Assembly: GCF_050410775.1 (NCBI RefSeq)
Contig: NZ_CP191229.1
Origin: Erwinia sp050410775
GTDB taxonomy: Bacteria; Pseudomonadota; Gammaproteobacteria; Enterobacterales; Enterobacteriaceae
Direction: 5' to 3' (one strand)
DNA: 64,000 nucleotides
Made by a program: the position numbers and the translations under genes. Under the pieces are notes generated by a model, which was given only the letters and a program-made list of their open reading frames with translations, did not search any database and was not told the origin of the DNA. Of the stretch, positions 18,799 through 27,335 are shown one piece after another; the stretch's first letter is position 1; each line of letters starts with the position of its first letter.

Positions 18799-19101
18799 AA
18801 TGGCATTTATTACCCTGTTCCTTGCCACGATATTCCTTAGCAGTGCTTGCAGGGTGGCAGGCAAAACCAACGGCCCTGTTAAGGAGTGTAATGGACCAGG
18901 CGCGGCCTCCCGTCATTGCCAGCACGGAAAACAGCCGTTCGCCGCTCTGTCGTATAGCCGCCGCTTTCACTCTCTACCCCGCTGCAAATACTCTGTTTTT
19001 TTACCCTTAGCCCTTCTTAAGACTCTTCTGAGACCTGCGCTTTTCTCCTCCATCACGCAAATTATCCGGTCTGGCATCGGCGTTAAGCGGGTAAAAAACT
19101 C
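18799..19101. other. Non-coding stretch between yegS and rspA
   Basis: About 300 bases with no gene supported by a ribosome site or a recognisable protein. A 117-codon open frame crosses it but its product looks random. A T run at 18994-19000 is present. I see no repeat or RNA structure worth calling. Confidence 0.5.
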
Positions 19102-19150
19102 TGTGATCGCGATCGCTGATTTGATGAAGCTTACTTGTATGGTAGTACGA
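19102..19150 (+). promoter_or_regulatory. Candidate CRP and RspR sites before rspA
   Basis: TGTGA-N6-TCGCT at 19102-19117 is a one-good-half CRP-like site. An imperfect inverted repeat TTGTATGGTAGTACGA at 19135-19150 (arms TTGTA and TACGA) is of the size expected for a GntR/FadR-type operator. It lies 48 bases before the rspA start and overlaps a possible -10 hexamer TACGAT. In E. coli rspAB is known to respond to CRP and RspR; the site assignments here are my inference. Confidence 0.4.
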
Positions 19151-19198
19151 TAGTGATTAACTTTCAGGCATTGAAGGTCATTATCAAAGGCAGAAGAT

Positions 19199-20413
19199 AT
19201 GAAGATCGTGAAGGCTGAAGTATTTGTTACCTGCCCCGGCAGGAATTTTGTCACTGTTAAAATCACCACGGATGAAGGGCTTACCGGCATCGGCGACGCC
19301 ACGCTGAACGGGCGTGAACTGCCCGTCGCCTCCTACTTAAAAGATCACGTCTGTCCGCAGTTGATTGGCCGTAACGCGCATCAGATCGAAGATATCTGGC
19401 AGTATTTCTACAAAGGGGCCTACTGGCGTCGTGGACCGGTAACTATGTCCGCGATTTCCGCCGTGGATCAGGCGCTGTGGGACATCAAAGGGAAAGCGGC
19501 CAATATGCCGTTATACCAGCTGCTGGGCGGCGCCTCGCGCACCGGCGTGATGGTTTACTGCCACACGACCGGCCACAGCATTGATGAAGTGATGGATGAC
19601 TACGCCCGCCATAAAGAGATGGGCTTTAAGGCAATTCGCGCCCAGTGCGGCGTTCCCGGCATGAAAACCACCTATGGTATGGCAAAAGGCAAAGGGCTTG
19701 CCTACGAGCCAGCTACCAAAGGCGACTGGCCGGAAGAGCAGCTCTGGTCAACCGAAAAGTATCTCGACTTCACGCCGAAGCTGTTTGCCGCCATCCGCGA
19801 CAAGTTTGGCTTTGACGAACACCTGCTGCATGACATGCACCACCGCCTGACGCCGATCGAAGCCGCCCGCTTCGGCAAAAGCGTTGAGGATTACCGCCTG
19901 TTCTGGATGGAAGACCCGACGCCTGCGGAAAATCAGGAGAGCTTCCGCCTGATCCGTCAGCACACCGTCACGCCGATTGCGGTGGGCGAAGTGTTTAACA
20001 GCATCTGGGACTGTAAACAGCTGATCGAAGAGCAGCTGATCGACTACATCCGTACCACCATTACCCATGCTGGCGGCATTACCGGCATGCGCCGCATCGC
20101 GGACTTTGCCTCACTCTATCAGGTTCGCACCGGTTCCCACGGCCCGTCCGATCTCTCGCCTGTTTGTATGGCCGCCGCGCTGCACTTCGATCTCTGGGTG
20201 CCGAACTTCGGCGTGCAGGAGTATATGGGCTACTCCGAACAGATGATGGAAGTCTTCCAGCACAGCTGGACATTCGATAACGGCTATATGCATCCGGGCG
20301 ATAAGCCGGGCCTGGGCATCGAATTCGATGAGAAGCTGGCGGCGAAGTATCCCTATGAACCTGCCTATCTGCCGGTCGCCCGTCTTGAAGACGGCACCCT
20401 CTGGAACTGGTAA
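19199..20413 (+). CDS. rspA: RspA, mannonate-dehydratase-family enolase superfamily protein
   Basis: This 404-residue protein matches E. coli RspA in length and closely in sequence over the whole protein (first residues MKIVKAEVFVTCPGRNFVT). It belongs to the ManD group of the enolase superfamily, which dehydrates D-mannonate and related sugar acids. Several members, including RspA, have low activity and an unsure physiological substrate. The Mg-ligand and catalytic segments are visible: HDMHHRLTP near residue 212, MEDPTPAEN near 237, GEVFNS near 263, and HGPSDLSP near 313. It is first in a five-gene locus with RspB, an MFS carrier, a mannitol-dehydrogenase-family enzyme and the regulator RspR, which points to uptake and breakdown of a sugar acid or polyol. 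Confidence 0.93.
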   Translation: MKIVKAEVFVTCPGRNFVTVKITTDEGLTGIGDATLNGRELPVASYLKDHVCPQLIGRNAHQIEDIWQYFYKGAYWRRGPVTMSAISAVDQALWDIKGKAANMPLYQLLGGASRTGVMVYCHTTGHSIDEVMDDYARHKEMGFKAIRAQCGVPGMKTTYGMAKGKGLAYEPATKGDWPEEQLWSTEKYLDFTPKLFAAIRDKFGFDEHLLHDMHHRLTPIEAARFGKSVEDYRLFWMEDPTPAENQESFRLIRQHTVTPIAVGEVFNSIWDCKQLIEEQLIDYIRTTITHAGGITGMRRIADFASLYQVRTGSHGPSDLSPVCMAAALHFDLWVPNFGVQEYMGYSEQMMEVFQHSWTFDNGYMHPGDKPGLGIEFDEKLAAKYPYEPAYLPVARLEDGTLWNW

Positions 20414-20423
20414 GGAGATGATG

Positions 20424-21434
20424 ATGAAAAGTGTGGTAATTGAACGTCCGGGCGAGCTGGTGTTGCAGGATCGCCCCCTTCCGGAACCGGCAAAAGGCGA
20501 AGTCCGCGTCAGCGTGAAGTATGCCAGCATTTGCGGTTCGGATGTCCATATCTGGCACGGCCACAACCCCTTCGCCCGCTATCCGCGCGTTATCGGCCAT
20601 GAGTTTTTTGGCCTGATTGACGCCGTTGGCGAAGGCGTTGACGAAAGCCGTATTGGTGAGCGCGTCGCGGTAGATCCGGTCGTCAGCTGCGGCCACTGCT
20701 ACCCCTGCTCGGTGGGCCGTCCTAACGTCTGTAGCGAACTGAAGGTCATTGGCGTCCACCGGGACGGCGGCTTCAGCGAGTATGCCGTCGCGCCGGCGTC
20801 AAACGCCTATACCCTGCCGGAAAGCATTCCGGATAAACTGGCAAGCCTGGTCGAACCTTTCACCATCGCGGCCAATATCACCGCCTTCCTGAAGCCGCAG
20901 CCGGATGACGTGGCGCTGATTTACGGTTCCGGTCCGATGGGCCTGACGGCGATTCAGGTGCTGAAAGGCGTTTATAAGGTGCGGAAAGTTATTGTGGCCG
21001 ATCGCCTGCCGGAGCGTCTGGCGATGGCGCGTGAGAGCGGTGCGGACGTGGTGCTGAATAATAGCGAGCAGCCGCTCTCAGACCTGCTGCGGGGCGAAAT
21101 GCCGACGTTGATTATCGACGCTGCCTGCCACCCGGCAATTCTGTCAGAAGCTGTCGCACTCGCTTCACCGGCGGCCCGTATTGGCCTGCTCGGCTTCTCC
21201 GGTGAGCCCTGTACGCTCACCCAGCAGAGCCTGACCAGTAAAGAACTTTCCCTCTTCACCTCACGTCTTAACAGTCATCGCTTCCCTGAGGTGATCGACT
21301 GGATGAAGCAGGGTCTGATTCAGCCGGAAAAACTGGTGACGCACTATTTCCCGCTGGCGGAAATCGAACAGGCCATGACGCTGTTTGAAAAAGATCCACG
21401 ACGCTGTTGTAAGGTCATACTGACCGTAGGATAA
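20424..21434 (+). CDS. rspB: RspB, zinc-dependent alcohol/polyol dehydrogenase
   Basis: This 336-residue medium-chain dehydrogenase (E. coli RspB 339) has catalytic zinc ligands in SICGSDVH (Cys about 36) and GHEFFG (His about 59). The structural zinc cysteines are in CGHCYPCSVGRPNVC, and the NAD(P)-binding Rossmann motif is GSGPMG near residue 170. Three ATG codons follow each other at 20418, 20421 and 20424. The last gives the best 6-base spacing to AAGGAG at 20412-20417 and matches the MKS start of the E. coli protein. It lies 10 bases after rspA, certainly in the same operon. The L-gulonate/L-idonate-type oxidation reported for relatives is family knowledge, not shown here. Confidence 0.92.
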   Translation: MKSVVIERPGELVLQDRPLPEPAKGEVRVSVKYASICGSDVHIWHGHNPFARYPRVIGHEFFGLIDAVGEGVDESRIGERVAVDPVVSCGHCYPCSVGRPNVCSELKVIGVHRDGGFSEYAVAPASNAYTLPESIPDKLASLVEPFTIAANITAFLKPQPDDVALIYGSGPMGLTAIQVLKGVYKVRKVIVADRLPERLAMARESGADVVLNNSEQPLSDLLRGEMPTLIIDAACHPAILSEAVALASPAARIGLLGFSGEPCTLTQQSLTSKELSLFTSRLNSHRFPEVIDWMKQGLIQPEKLVTHYFPLAEIEQAMTLFEKDPRRCCKVILTVG

Positions 21435-21558
21435 CACCCGGCCCGCCGGTCAGCGGCGTATTCGGTTTGCGGTAACAAGGAGCGTACCCGGACCAGGCTC
21501 AATGACCGGCGGGAGAAATCCCTCAAATTATAAAGATAAATATAATCAAGGATTTATT

Positions 21559-22848
21559 ATGTTTAAGAACCTCCGCTGGATTATCGTACTCCTGCTGTTC
21601 ATGGTCTATATGATCAACTACCTCGATCGGGTCGCGCTCTCACTGACGCTGCCGCTGATTGAAAAAGATCTGATGCTCAATGCTGAAGAATTCGGACTGA
21701 TTTTCAGTAGCTTTTTCTTTGGCTACGCCATCTTCAACTTCGTTGGTGGCCTGGCTACCGATAAATATGGCCCGACGCTGGTGCTTGGCGTGGCGGTCGG
21801 CCTCTGGTCGCTGTTCTGCGGCTTTACCGCCCTGGCGACCGGCTTCTGGTCGATGCTGATCCTGCGCGTGCTCTTCGGCATGGCTGAAGGCCCAATCTGC
21901 GCCTCCGCCAATAAAGCGATTAACGGCTGGTTTCCCAAGAAGCAGGCCGCTACCGCGATGGGCTTTCTTAGCGCCGGTTCGCCGCTCGGCGGCGCGGTCG
22001 CCGGTCCGATTATTGGCTATCTCGCCCTCGCCTTCGGCTGGCGCCCGGCCTTTATGATCATCTGCTCCATCGGCCTCGTCTGGATGGTGTTCTGGTTCTT
22101 CCTCTCTGCGGATAACCCGCTGAAAAGCCGCCGCGTCAGCGAGGCTGAACGGGCACTGATCCTGCAGATGAAAGAGGAACAGGCTGCGATGGAAGAGTCG
22201 GAAGAGACCCAGTCTTCCTACGGTCTGGGCCACTATCTGCGTCAGCCGATTATCCTGGTTACCGCTTTCGCCTTCTTCTGCTACAACTACATTCTGTTTT
22301 TCTTTCTCAGCTGGTTCCCTGCCTATCTGGTGCAGGCGCATAACCTTGATATTAAATCGATGAGCTTCACCACCATGATCCCCTGGATCGTCGGTTTCGT
22401 GGGGCTGGCGCTGGGCGGCTGGATCTCCGATAAAATTTTCAATATTACCGGCCGCTTACTGCTTTCGCGCAAAATCGTGCTGGTGGTCTCCCTGCTGGCG
22501 GCGGCGATCTGTGTTGCCCTGGCCGGCTCCGTGCAGGGCGTCTACCCAGCGGTAATCCTGATGTCAGTCTCCATCTTCTTCCTCTACATCACCGGGGCGA
22601 TTTACTGGGCGATTGTGCAGGATGTGGTGCATAAAAGCCGCGTGGGCGGCATCAGCGGCTTTATTCATCTGATCGGCAGCCTCTCCGGCATTATTGGTCC
22701 CTATGTGACCGGGGTGATCGTTCAGCAGACCGGCAAATTTGACAGCGCTTTTGTGCTGGCGGGCGGGGTTGCCGCGCTGGGCGCGCTGCTGGTGCTGTTT
22801 GTGATTAAGAGTCCGAAAGGATCTGCCGCTAAACCTGTTTCTGTCTGA
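21559..22848 (+). CDS. ydfJ: MFS sugar-acid transporter (YdfJ-like)
   Basis: This 429-residue major facilitator of the anion:cation symporter (hexuronate/glucarate) type has 12 hydrophobic segments. NYLDRVALSLTLPL is in TM1 and the loop 2-3 motif is GGLATDKYGPTLVLG. The start at 21559 was chosen because AAGGA precedes it by 6 bases; an upstream in-frame ATG at 21502 has no ribosome site. It lies 124 bases after rspB. In E. coli K-12 the counterpart ydfJ is cut off from rspAB by the Qin prophage and non-functional; here the gene is complete and lies between rspB and the ydfI homologue. Expected role: proton-coupled import of the sugar acid handled by RspA, RspB and the next enzyme. Confidence 0.82.
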   Translation: MFKNLRWIIVLLLFMVYMINYLDRVALSLTLPLIEKDLMLNAEEFGLIFSSFFFGYAIFNFVGGLATDKYGPTLVLGVAVGLWSLFCGFTALATGFWSMLILRVLFGMAEGPICASANKAINGWFPKKQAATAMGFLSAGSPLGGAVAGPIIGYLALAFGWRPAFMIICSIGLVWMVFWFFLSADNPLKSRRVSEAERALILQMKEEQAAMEESEETQSSYGLGHYLRQPIILVTAFAFFCYNYILFFFLSWFPAYLVQAHNLDIKSMSFTTMIPWIVGFVGLALGGWISDKIFNITGRLLLSRKIVLVVSLLAAAICVALAGSVQGVYPAVILMSVSIFFLYITGAIYWAIVQDVVHKSRVGGISGFIHLIGSLSGIIGPYVTGVIVQQTGKFDSAFVLAGGVAALGALLVLFVIKSPKGSAAKPVSV

Positions 22849-22898
22849 GTTTATCTGGGCGCGCAGGGGCGCGCCCGCGACTTCACTAAGGATTGACC

Positions 22899-24371
22899 AT
22901 GTTAACACTTGACCACTTGCCGGAAGGCACCCTGATCCCCCGTTACGATCGTTCCAGGCTGCGTACGCGCATCGTGCACATTGGCTTCGGGGCTTTTCAC
23001 CGCTCCCATCAGGCCGTCTGCGCGGATATCCTGGCGGCTGAACATCACAGCGACTGGGGATATTGTGAGTGTGAAACCAATACCTTTAACCAGGGTGAAC
23101 TGGTCAACGCGCTGCGCCAGCAGGATATGCTCTACAGCGTGACCGAAATGGCCGACAGCGGCCTGAGCACCCGCGTCGTTGGCGTGGTGAAGCAGGCGCT
23201 CTACCGCAACGGCGACGGCATCGATACCATTATCGCCGCCATGTGCCAGCCGGATGTTGCCATAATTTCCATTACCGTGACCGAAAAAGGGTACTGCTAT
23301 CAGCCCGCTACCGGGCAGCTTATTACCGACCATCCCGCTATTATTCACGACCTGGCGCACCCTGAGGATCCGGAATCGGTGCCGGGTGTCATTCTGGCCG
23401 CCATCCGCCGCCGCCGCGATGCCGGTTTAGCGCCTTTCAGCGTGATGTCCTGCGACAATATGCCGGAAAACGGCCACGTCACCCGCAACGTGGTTACCCA
23501 ACTCGCTGAGCGTCTCGATCCGGCACTGGCAGACTACATCCGCGCCAACATCACCTTCCCTTCAACGATGGTAGACCGCATTGTTCCCGCCATGACCGCA
23601 GAGGCGTTCAACACCCTGAAGGAGAAGCTGGGCTGTGCCGATCCGGTCGGCGTTGAGTGCGAGCCGTTCTTCCAGTGGGTGATTGAAGATAACTTCGTCA
23701 GCGGTCGTCCCGAGTGGGAGAAAGCGGGCGCCGAGCTGGTTGCCGACGTGCTGCCTTTTGAAGAGATGAAGCTGCGCATGCTTAACGGCAGCCACTCGCT
23801 GCTGGCCTATCTCGGCTACCTGGCCGGCTATGAGCACATCAGTGACTGCATGGAAGATGCGGCCTTTTTACAGGCGGCAAGAAAGCTGATGTTAGACGAG
23901 CAGGCGCCGACGCTACGCACCGAAAATGTGGATCTGGTCGCCTATGCGGATTCGCTGATCGCCCGCTACCAGAATCGGGCTATTCGTCACCGCACCTATC
24001 AGATTGCCACCGACGGTACGCAGAAGCTGCCGCAGCGCTGGCTGGACAGTATTCGCTGGCACCTGAATAACGGCAGCCGTTTCGATCTGCTGGCGCTGGG
24101 CGTGGCGGGCTGGATCCGCTATGTTGGCGGCGTTGACGAAAAAGGTCAGCCGATTGAGATTAACGATCCTATGCATGAAGAGCTGGCGCGCCTGGTGGCC
24201 TCAAGTCAGGAAGGCGAAGCGCGCGTCACCGCGCTTCTTTCGCTGAAGTCGGTATTCGGTGACGATCTGCCGGACAGTACGCTGTTCCGCGAGAAGGTGA
24301 TCCACGCCTATCAGCTCCTGCTTAAGCTGGGAGCAAAAGAGGCGGTCAGGCAGGTCGTTATGGCTGACTGA
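22899..24371 (+). CDS. ydfI: Mannitol dehydrogenase-family oxidoreductase (YdfI-like)
   Basis: This 490-residue long-chain polyol dehydrogenase of the mannitol-2-dehydrogenase / fructuronate reductase family has an N-terminal NAD-binding motif (IVHIGFGAFHRSHQA, residues about 25-39). It also has the family patches VTEKGYC, NITFPSTMVDRIVPA near residue 217, and LKMRMLNGSHS-type KLRMLNGSHSLLAYLG near 290. The ATG at 22899 follows AAGGA by 6 bases; a TTG six bases earlier is less likely. With a ManD-type dehydratase in the same operon, oxidation or reduction between a ketose acid and mannonate-like acid is a reasonable inference, but the substrate is not known. It is 50 bases after the transporter gene. 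Confidence 0.85.
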   Translation: MLTLDHLPEGTLIPRYDRSRLRTRIVHIGFGAFHRSHQAVCADILAAEHHSDWGYCECETNTFNQGELVNALRQQDMLYSVTEMADSGLSTRVVGVVKQALYRNGDGIDTIIAAMCQPDVAIISITVTEKGYCYQPATGQLITDHPAIIHDLAHPEDPESVPGVILAAIRRRRDAGLAPFSVMSCDNMPENGHVTRNVVTQLAERLDPALADYIRANITFPSTMVDRIVPAMTAEAFNTLKEKLGCADPVGVECEPFFQWVIEDNFVSGRPEWEKAGAELVADVLPFEEMKLRMLNGSHSLLAYLGYLAGYEHISDCMEDAAFLQAARKLMLDEQAPTLRTENVDLVAYADSLIARYQNRAIRHRTYQIATDGTQKLPQRWLDSIRWHLNNGSRFDLLALGVAGWIRYVGGVDEKGQPIEINDPMHEELARLVASSQEGEARVTALLSLKSVFGDDLPDSTLFREKVIHAYQLLLKLGAKEAVRQVVMAD

Positions 24372-24473
24372 TTGTTTCACGGCGAAAGGGCTGGCGCTGG
24401 TGCATCAGGCTGATTAGACTGAATGTTCCTGCGCTAGCCTTACTGACGCCTTACCCATAACGAATCGTGCCGA

Positions 24474-25160
24474 ATGTCTATTGCTTACACCATTACCGCC
24501 AGTGAACCCGTTAATCAGCAGATCTATCGCTTTTTACGCCAGGACATTGTGACCTGCGCCATCCCGCCGGGCTCCCTGCTCTCCGAAAAAGAGGTCTCTG
24601 CCCGCTTCAACGTTTCGCGCCAGCCGGTGCGTGAAGCCTTTATCAAGCTGGCCGAGGCGGGTCTGGTGCAGGTCCTTCCCCAGCGCGGGACCTTTGTGCG
24701 AAAAATTTCCGCGCAGCGCGTCGCCGACGGCCGTTTTATCCGCGAGGCGGTAGAGGTGGCGGTGGTACGCCGCGCGGCGACGGAAGCCTCTGCGGCTTCC
24801 CTGGCGCGGCTGGAACATAACCTGCAGCTACAGAAGATGGCCGCAGCGCGCCATGACAGTCAGGCCTTTCTGCTGCTGGATGATGAATTTCATCTGATCA
24901 TCGCCCAGAGCATTCAGTGCGAACTGGCATGGCAAACCATTGAAAACATCAAAGCCGCGATGGATCGGGTGCGCTTTCTGACCCTGAGTAAAGTTTCCCC
25001 GCCCGATATTCTTATCGAGCAGCATTATGAGATTTATGAAGCGCTGGTGGCGAAGGATGTCGCCGGCGCTGAACGCGCACTGCGTCACCATCTTCAGGAG
25101 ATGATCTTTTCGATCACGCCGATTGCCGAACAGAACAGCGAATGGTTTGAGCAACCCTGA
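24474..25160 (+). CDS. rspR: GntR-family regulator RspR
   Basis: This 228-residue GntR/FadR-subfamily repressor is similar throughout to E. coli YdfH (RspR), which represses rspAB. The N-terminal winged helix (residues about 12-80) contains LSEKEVSARFNVSRQPVREAF and RGTFVRKIS. The C-terminal FCD ligand domain keeps the metal-binding pattern D-x3-H (DDEFH about residue 142) and later histidines (QHYEIY, RHHLQEM). It lies 102 bases after the ydfI-like gene, same strand, with no strong ribosome site (ATAACGAATCGTGCCG precedes ATG), so expression is probably low. It ends convergently with thiD. Confidence 0.9.
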   Translation: MSIAYTITASEPVNQQIYRFLRQDIVTCAIPPGSLLSEKEVSARFNVSRQPVREAFIKLAEAGLVQVLPQRGTFVRKISAQRVADGRFIREAVEVAVVRRAATEASAASLARLEHNLQLQKMAAARHDSQAFLLLDDEFHLIIAQSIQCELAWQTIENIKAAMDRVRFLTLSKVSPPDILIEQHYEIYEALVAKDVAGAERALRHHLQEMIFSITPIAEQNSEWFEQP

Positions 25161-25179
25161 TACGTCATTAAGCGCGAAC

Positions 25180-25200
25180 CCGCAGGCTCAGAGCCTGCGG
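25180..25200. terminator. Hairpin between convergent rspR and thiD
   Basis: The 8-bp perfect stem CCGCAGGC / GCCTGCGG has the 5-base loop TCAGA. It sits between the two convergent stops. There is no T run on either side, so termination would be modest. Confidence 0.45.
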
Positions 25201-25222
25201 AATCGTGCTGCTAGCCCGCCCG

Positions 25223-26023
25223 CTACCACCAGCGCCAGAAATGATGCACCGGCCCAATGCCCTTACCGACCTCCAGCGTAGCGGCCTGCTCAAGCGCGCC
25301 CTGTAACCAGCCTTTAGCTTCATGCAGCGTGTTCTCCCAGCTTTCATGCCGGGGCCGGAGCGCGGCCAGCGCCGCGGAGAGCGTACAGCCGGTGCCGTGA
25401 GTGTGCCGGGTTAGCACGCGTGGCGCAGAGAAACGCCGTTCACCGTCGCGGGTAATCAGCCAGTCGGGGCTTTCCGTATCGCTGAGATGGCCGCCTTTCA
25501 TCAGCACCGCCCGGCAGCCTGACGCCAGCAGCGCTCTGCCCTGCTGCCGCATCTCCTGCTCACTGGTGGCAACCGTGCACTCCAGCAATGCGGCGGCTTC
25601 GGGCAGGTTCGGGGTGATCAGGGAGACCTGCGGCAGCAGCCGCTCGCGCAGCGTCGCCACCGCGCCGGGCGTGAGCAGGGCATCGCCGCTTTTCGCCAGC
25701 ATCACCGTATCCAGCACGATCCAGGGCACCGGCGCCGCCTGTAACCCTTCCACCACCGCCTCGATAATATCGCTCTCCGCCAGCATGCCGATTTTGACGC
25801 TGTCGATACGTACATCGCTCAGCACCGAGGCCAGCTGCGCCGCGACAAACTCAGGCTCGATGCGATACAGCGACTGCACGCCGCAGGTGTTTTGCGCGAC
25901 CAGCGCGGTAATCACGCTGGTGCCGTAAGCGCCAAGCGCGGAGAAGGTTTTCAGATCGGCCTGGATGCCCGCGCCGCCGCTGGGATCGGTACCGGCAATG
26001 GTCAGTGCGTTAATGCGTTTCAT
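25223..26023 (-). CDS. thiD: Hydroxymethylpyrimidine (phosphate) kinase ThiD
   Basis: This 266-residue ribokinase-fold enzyme (E. coli 266) phosphorylates HMP and HMP-P in thiamine diphosphate synthesis and salvage. The N-terminal signature is GTDPSGGAGIQADLKTFSALG, followed by VLMKGGHLSD near residue 175 and the catalytic anion hole TRHTHGTGCTLSAALAA near 205. The start overlaps the thiM stop by four bases (ATGA). It is cotranscribed downstream of thiM under the TPP riboswitch. Confidence 0.95.
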   Translation of the reverse strand: MKRINALTIAGTDPSGGAGIQADLKTFSALGAYGTSVITALVAQNTCGVQSLYRIEPEFVAAQLASVLSDVRIDSVKIGMLAESDIIEAVVEGLQAAPVPWIVLDTVMLAKSGDALLTPGAVATLRERLLPQVSLITPNLPEAAALLECTVATSEQEMRQQGRALLASGCRAVLMKGGHLSDTESPDWLITRDGERRFSAPRVLTRHTHGTGCTLSAALAALRPRHESWENTLHEAKGWLQGALEQAATLEVGKGIGPVHHFWRWW

Positions 26024-26808
26024 TGCAGCGCCCCCCCTTTCAGGCTGTAAAGCGCATCCAGAAAGGCGGCAACAAAGCTGCCCGGCCCGCCCGCCGTGGC
26101 AGCCCGCTCTCCCGCCAGGCTCATTACCCGGCAGGCGCTGGCGACGTGACTGAGCCGGTCACCCGGCAGCGCGGTGAACGCGGCCACCACCGCCGACAGC
26201 GCGCAGCCCGTACCGACAACGCGCGTCATCAGCGGCGACCCGCCAGGCACCCGCAGGCAGCGTTGACCATCGGTGATAAAATCCTCTTCGCCTGTCACGG
26301 CGACGATGGCACCACAGCCGAGCGCCAGCTGGTGAGCAGCTTCCAGGGCTGCGCTGGATGCGTGCAGGCTGTCCACGCCGCGTCCGGAGACGGCCCGACG
26401 CGACAGCGCCAGGATTTCAGAAGCGTTGCCGCGAATAGCCGCGGGCCGGTGCGCCAGCAGCCGCTGGCAAAACTCACTGCGAAAGCTCAGCGCGCCTACC
26501 GCGACGGGGTCGAGCGTCCAGGGTTTGTCCGCCCTGCCGGCAGCCAGCACCGCCGCCAGCATCGCTTCGCTGCGTGACTGCGTCAGCGTGCCGACGTTGA
26601 TCAGTACTGCATCAGCCAGCGCGGCAAACTGTTCTGCTTCCTGAGATTCAATAACCATGGCAGGCGAGGCACCGAGCGCCAGCAGCACGTTAGCGGTAAA
26701 AGTTTGCACAACGTCATTGGTAAGGCAGTGTACGAGCGGGGGATTTTGATGAAAAAGCGCCAGTGAGGCGGCGGCATCGTCAGCCGTAAAGCAGTGAGGT
26801 TGGATCAT
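26020..26808 (-). CDS. thiM: Hydroxyethylthiazole kinase ThiM
   Basis: This 262-residue thiazole salvage kinase (E. coli 262) is first in the thiMD operon. Family motifs include VHCLTNDVVQTFTANVLLALG near residues 26-46, WTLDPVAVG near 98, IRGNASEI near 120 and the C-terminal GTGCALSAVVAAF near 199, containing the catalytic Cys. A TPP riboswitch lies directly upstream on the same strand, so expression falls when thiamine diphosphate is plentiful. Confidence 0.95.
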   Translation of the reverse strand: MIQPHCFTADDAAASLALFHQNPPLVHCLTNDVVQTFTANVLLALGASPAMVIESQEAEQFAALADAVLINVGTLTQSRSEAMLAAVLAAGRADKPWTLDPVAVGALSFRSEFCQRLLAHRPAAIRGNASEILALSRRAVSGRGVDSLHASSAALEAAHQLALGCGAIVAVTGEEDFITDGQRCLRVPGGSPLMTRVVGTGCALSAVVAAFTALPGDRLSHVASACRVMSLAGERAATAGGPGSFVAAFLDALYSLKGGALQ

Positions 26809-26855
26809 GGTAAGGCTCCCAACCGGCGATCAAGAAGGCGATGCGGTCAGGCATC

Positions 26856-26934
26856 TGACTTCCCTCCGCTGGCATTATCCAGTTCAGGTTCGACGGGTAT
26901 TTCTCAGCCTTCACAAGGAAGGGCACCCCGAGTC
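26856..26934 (-). promoter_or_regulatory. TPP riboswitch (THI element)
   Basis: Read on the minus strand, the conserved THI-box elements appear in order: CTCGGGGTGCCC (P1/P2), GGCTGAGAAATACCCG (the pyrimidine-binding CUGAGA core), GAACCTGAACTGGATAATGCC (pyrophosphate arm) and AGCGGAGGGAAGTC closing P1. It is 48 bases upstream of the thiM start, as in E. coli thiM, where it acts on translation initiation and Rho access. Confidence 0.96.
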
Positions 26935-27335
26935 ATTTAAAACTTAAATCAATTAATTGCGATCAACGTTCCGTTAATAGCCGATCGGGATAATGCCAGC
27001 GTGCAGTCGAAGACACAACCCCTCTAAATGGCCTGTACCCTTCTGTCGTGACCCACGCAGCGGCCCATGAACAAACGACAGAAATAAAAAGGACCGGGTG
27101 GCACTGGTTCCAGTTTTAACGGTTGTAGATGGCTGGTTAATGTCCCAGAGCTCCTCCCAATGGATAGTTGAGGTTTGTAGCTTCTACAGCGTTGTGCAGC
27201 AGACTCTGCGCCATATGGATGGGCGCTTCTGGACATGGTCAGGCTCTCATATTCCAGCCAGTCGCACTGTATTTACCCAAAACTCAAACAAAGGCACACT
27301 TCTATTGTGGATTATTTAAACAGAGGATGTTAAAA
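26935..27335. other. Gene-free left border of accessory island
   Basis: About 400 bases between the thiM riboswitch and hcp contain no convincing gene. A perfect 9-bp inverted repeat TTCTGTCGT (27041-27049) / ACGACAGAA (27075-27083) encloses 25 bases, and a short ACTGG-TT-CCAGT palindrome lies at 27103-27114. Base composition becomes more A+T-rich from about 27240. The DNA may be a decayed remnant of a larger hcp-containing element, but I do not recognise any transposase fragment in it. Confidence 0.45.

Noticed and set aside
18800..19153. 117-codon frame between yegS and rspA
   Set aside because: It begins with a membrane-like stretch but lacks a ribosome site, runs through the rspA regulatory region and has a random-looking composition.
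26935..27335. Insertion-sequence or integrase remnant at the island border
   Set aside because: No transposase motif, direct repeat or tRNA 3' end could be recognised.
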